NCBI GenBank assembly: GCA_937934385.1
Contig: CALGZV010000364.1
Location: 1-7,972 of the forward strand
Reading direction: 5' to 3'
From: an uncultured Clostridia bacterium
GTDB lineage: Bacteria > Bacillota > Clostridia > Oscillospirales > CAG-272
Length of the DNA stretch: 7,972 nucleotides
The position numbers were made by a program, and so were the translations under genes. Shown piece by piece: positions 5,500 through 7,972 of the stretch; positions within the stretch are counted from its first letter, which is position 1, and each line of letters starts with the position of its first letter. A model generated the notes under the pieces. That model was not told where the DNA came from and made no database searches. It worked only from the letters and a program-made list of their open reading frames with translations.

Positions 5500-6516
5500 A
5501 TGAACCGAAAACAGATTCATAAAAAAAAGATATTATACCGTGTCTTTTGCGTTGTTTTGATTCTGTTAGTGGCAGCAGCTGCCCTGATGGTAATCCGTAA
5601 ATGGGAGGACCGTCAGGGCGCTTATTCTGATACAGATACGGAAAGTCCGTCAGCAAACAGAGATGACCGACGGATGGTCAGATATGACGGTCAATGGTAT
5701 TCGCTTAAGGATAATCAGGAGCTTTTGCTTATAATGGGTCTTGATAAATTTGAGAAGAATACCTCCAGTGAATCTTATAATAACGATCAGCAGGCGGATT
5801 TTCTTATTCTTCTTGCAATTGATAATAATGCCCGAACTGTCGAGGCTCTTCATATAAATAGAGACAGTATGGCGGAGATCAATATTCTCGGCGTTGGAGG
5901 TCAGATCGTGGGCACCTATGTGGGACAGCTTGCGCTTGCTCATACATATGGAAGCGGAGACCATGACAGTTGCCGGAACACACTAAAGGCGGTATCGTCT
6001 TTACTGTATGATCTGCCTATAGACCATTATGTATCGGTTACAATGGATGCAGTTCAGGTAGCTAATGATATGGCGGGCGGTGTTACCGTTACTGTAACCG
6101 ATGATTTTTCGGGGGTTGACGATACCCTTAAACAGGGAGAACAAGTTAGGCTTCTTGGGCAGCATGCGTTGAATTATGTACGTGCAAGAAGCGGTGTAGC
6201 CGACGGCACGAATATAAACAGAATGGAACGTCAGCGTCATTATATAGGCGCTTTATACGATGCAATTTCTCAGCGTTCCGCATCAGATGAAAATTTCTTG
6301 CTTCAGCTTATGTTTGAAATAAAAGATTATATTGTTTCCGATTGTTCGGCAGCTAAGCTGAATGATATTATGAATCAGATAACCGGATATGAGGTCGGTG
6401 ATATTCAGGTTATAGAAGGAAAGACTGAGGCAGGAGAGGAATATATGGAATTTTATCCGGATGAAAAATTGCTTCAGAAGCAGATTGTAACTCTTTTTTA
6501 TGAACCGTCAGAATAA
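5500..6516 (+). CDS. LytR-CpsA-Psr (LCP) family glycopolymer transferase, divergent subtype
   Basis: Membrane protein of 338 aa whose family transfers lipid-linked glycopolymers onto peptidoglycan or, in some cases, proteins on the outer face of the membrane. A basic cytoplasmic N-terminus precedes one transmembrane segment (about 12-32). The LCP domain spans about 75-255: LLIMGLDKF (76-84), ADFLILLAID (99-108), INRDSM (119-124; canonical members have a PRDT-like motif), and ALAHTYGSG. These are followed by GGVTVTVTDDF (193-203), then LNYVRAR (224-230) and NRMERQRHYI (240-249). The key arginines are therefore present, but the first motif has Asn-Arg-Asp-Ser. Only about 80 residues follow the core. 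No SD precedes the ATG, which lies 12 nt after the previous stop in the same frame, so reinitiation is likely. An A8 run occurs at codons 8-10. Confidence 0.85.
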   Translation: MNRKQIHKKKILYRVFCVVLILLVAAAALMVIRKWEDRQGAYSDTDTESPSANRDDRRMVRYDGQWYSLKDNQELLLIMGLDKFEKNTSSESYNNDQQADFLILLAIDNNARTVEALHINRDSMAEINILGVGGQIVGTYVGQLALAHTYGSGDHDSCRNTLKAVSSLLYDLPIDHYVSVTMDAVQVANDMAGGVTVTVTDDFSGVDDTLKQGEQVRLLGQHALNYVRARSGVADGTNINRMERQRHYIGALYDAISQRSASDENFLLQLMFEIKDYIVSDCSAAKLNDIMNQITGYEVGDIQVIEGKTEAGEEYMEFYPDEKLLQKQIVTLFYEPSE

Positions 6517-6596
6517 AAGTTAAATGAATACAGTTATTTAATTTTTATGAATGTTCTAAGACAGGTACAAATAGAGTCTTTAATATTGTCAAGTGA

Positions 6597-6720
6597 TTAT
6601 CTGTAAATAATCCTGTGGCTTTATCACGGTAACTGAGTCCGTTTTTAATGTTTAAATAGCATAAATTGTGTTGTATTTATATTATGTAGTTTGTGTATTT
6701 TAAACTGTATTTACAGATAA
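6597..6720 (+). repeat. 13-bp inverted repeat spanning the LCP-dehydratase gap
   Basis: TTATCTGTAAATA (6597-6609) and TATTTACAGATAA (6708-6720) are exact reverse complements 98 nt apart. The right copy is itself part of a local dyad, CTGTA-TT-TACAG (6705-6716). It could close a long RNA structure or be two copies of a protein-binding site. No target-site duplication flanks it, which argues against a small mobile element. Confidence 0.45.
6612..6646 (+). terminator. Overlapping hairpins with T5 tract in the LCP-dehydratase gap (weak)
   Basis: CCtGTG (6612-6617) can pair with CACGG (6625-6629). Alternatively ACGG (6626-6629) can pair with CCGT (6639-6642), followed at once by T5 (6642-6646). 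The two folds share the same CGG and exclude each other, as in an attenuator, but the terminator stem has only 4 bp. The 261-bp gap 6517-6777 holds no ORF or convincing promoter, so the downstream gene probably depends on read-through. Confidence 0.25.
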
Positions 6721-6777
6721 GTTTCTTATACTATTCAAAATTATTCATCTAAAGTAAATCACAGGAAGTATATAGTT

Positions 6778-7972
6778 ATGCAAATTAGTAAAATTTTTCA
6801 TGGTTATTACAGAAAATTAATATTACTTATATTTGATGCAGTATCGTGTGTTATAATAGATGTATTGTATTTGATTGCGGCGCGGATGTCAAGCACTTCT
6901 CCCGACTATAAAATTGATAAATATATGGCAAATACCATTCTCATGATGTTTTGCATGTTTGCTGTAAGGATATTTTTAAAGGTATACAAAAACGTTTGGC
7001 GTTATCCTAATATAAAGGCGTATTTTTCGCTGATATGTTCTGATGCAATAGGTGCGATGATTGCCTTAACAATATCACGGTTTTCAGGCGTATATGAGGG
7101 AATATGGCAGTTTGTTATCGTGGCATCTCTTTGTTCTCTTCTGGCACTGATGTCGAGATTTGTTTACCAGTTTATATATAGAAATTCCAATAAAAAGATA
7201 TCAGATGAAAGTGAACTTATAGATATTGCGATCGTCGGAGCCGGACGTGTTGGTTCTGTGCTTGCTCAGGAGCTTATTTCGAACCCTAAATCTGAATACA
7301 ATCCTGTTTGTTTTATTGACGATGATAATACAAAGATAGGAAACCTTGTTGTTGGTCTTCCTGTTTACGGACAAAATTCTATTGAAAAGGTAGTAAGTTC
7401 ACTCGGAATTAAGGAATTTGTTGTTACCATAACCGATATGGACGTTGATAAAATGAATAAGCTTCACGAACAATACAGCAAATTCGGTAAAGTAGAAATA
7501 TATGATTCTCCTTTTGGAAAATCTGATAGCAATGAAAAAAAGATTATCCGTGATTTTCAGATAGAAGATCTGCTTTTTCGCAACCCTATAAAAATGGAAA
7601 ACAGAGATGTTTTGAAATATTATTCCGGCAAGACTGTTCTTGTGACGGGCGGAGGCGGATCGATCGGATCCGAACTTTGTCGCCAGATAGCGTCATGCGC
7701 ACCGAAAAAGCTTGTTATATTTGATATTTACGAGAATAATGCCTATGAGATTCAACAGGAACTTGTAAGGCATTATGGAAATAATCTTGACTTGACAGTT
7801 TTGATAGGATCGGTAAGAGACCGTGAACGTATTGAACAGGTGTTTGCGGAATATCATCCCGACGTTGTATTCCATGCTGCCGCACATAAGCACGTTCCTT
7901 TTATGGAGGAAAGTGCCGGAGAAGCAATTAAGAACAACGTTCTCGGTACATATAATACTGCCGTATTGGCTG
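6778..7972 (+). CDS. Membrane-anchored FlaA1/CapD-type nucleotide-sugar dehydratase/epimerase (3' end missing)
   Basis: Polysaccharide-precursor enzyme of the membrane-bound short-chain dehydrogenase group, which includes UDP-GlcNAc 4,6-dehydratases and related epimerases; the exact sugar product cannot be decided. The first about 135 residues contain four predicted membrane segments (near 14-35, 51-68, 82-100 and 110-133). A first Rossmann domain has IVGAGRVGS (152-160) and FIDDD (179-183). The conserved linker DFQIEDLLFRNPI (259-271) leads to the catalytic SDR domain with VTGGGGSIGSEL (289-300), DIYENNAYEIQQEL (316-329) and HAAAHKHVPFMEE (366-378). The window ends after 398 codons; family members are about 600 aa, so the catalytic Lys region is not seen. 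The ATG has AGGAAG about 9 nt upstream. It opens the sugar-synthesis part of the operon after a 261-bp gap. Confidence 0.9.
   Translation, partial: MQISKIFHGYYRKLILLIFDAVSCVIIDVLYLIAARMSSTSPDYKIDKYMANTILMMFCMFAVRIFLKVYKNVWRYPNIKAYFSLICSDAIGAMIALTISRFSGVYEGIWQFVIVASLCSLLALMSRFVYQFIYRNSNKKISDESELIDIAIVGAGRVGSVLAQELISNPKSEYNPVCFIDDDNTKIGNLVVGLPVYGQNSIEKVVSSLGIKEFVVTITDMDVDKMNKLHEQYSKFGKVEIYDSPFGKSDSNEKKIIRDFQIEDLLFRNPIKMENRDVLKYYSGKTVLVTGGGGSIGSELCRQIASCAPKKLVIFDIYENNAYEIQQELVRHYGNNLDLTVLIGSVRDRERIEQVFAEYHPDVVFHAAAHKHVPFMEESAGEAIKNNVLGTYNTAVLA

Noticed and set aside
6540..6650. Cyclic-di-GMP-type or other known riboswitch before the dehydratase gene
   Set aside because: The conserved GEMM core segments and their helices are absent, and no other riboswitch consensus was recognised.
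6597..6720. Miniature inverted-repeat transposable element defined by the 13-bp inverted repeat
   Set aside because: No target-site duplication flanks the arms and no second copy is present in the window.

Overview
The window looks like chromosomal DNA from a Gram-positive, low-to-moderate-GC anaerobe of the class Clostridia; an Oscillospiraceae/Ruminococcaceae-like bacterium is my best guess. The evidence is AT-rich intergenic DNA, purine-rich Shine-Dalgarno (SD) sites, a tyrosine kinase split from its membrane adaptor, a class B sortase with an SPxTG-type substrate, and an LCP-family glycopolymer transferase. This placement comes from family knowledge, not from a database search.

Left side, minus strand (1-1190): a YbaK/EbsC-type aminoacyl-tRNA deacylase gene runs off the left edge. 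Upstream of it is a 186-aa XRE-type helix-turn-helix/cupin regulator. Its promoter (TTGATT-17-TATAAT) is overlaid by a perfect 15-bp inverted repeat centred on the predicted transcription start, which suggests autoregulation.

Divergent control region (1122-1611): this holds that promoter and operator, then two copies of an AT palindrome (TAAAATATTTT). One copy lies in the spacer of a perfect extended -10 promoter (TTGACA-17-TATAAT) that fires rightward. The promoter is followed by a leader of about 209 nt containing a terminator-like hairpin, so the rightward operon may be controlled by attenuation.

Rightward exopolysaccharide/capsule operon (1612 to the right edge): the order is a Wzz/CpsC-type chain-length and kinase-adaptor membrane protein; a CpsD-type BY-kinase with a C-terminal tyrosine cluster; a CpsB-type PHP phosphatase; a class B sortase; a small secreted protein with an SPQTG sorting signal; a divergent LCP-family transferase; and, after a 261-bp gap, a membrane-anchored FlaA1/CapD-type nucleotide-sugar dehydratase/epimerase cut by the window end. 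The first three form the phosphoregulatory module of Gram-positive capsule synthesis. The last opens the precursor-synthesis part.

The most interesting arrangement is the sortase - SPQTG substrate - LCP cassette between those two parts. The sortase is tightly linked to the phosphatase gene (2-nt gap, TTG start, SD inside the upstream gene). The LCP gene starts 12 nt after its neighbour's stop with no visible SD, which suggests coupled translation. My hypothesis is that the small surface protein is the anchor or acceptor for the glycopolymer and that the LCP enzyme loads it. The Actinomyces oris LcpA-GspA pair is a known precedent for an LCP protein glycosylating a sortase substrate. No RNA genes, CRISPR arrays, insertion sequences or phage genes were seen.
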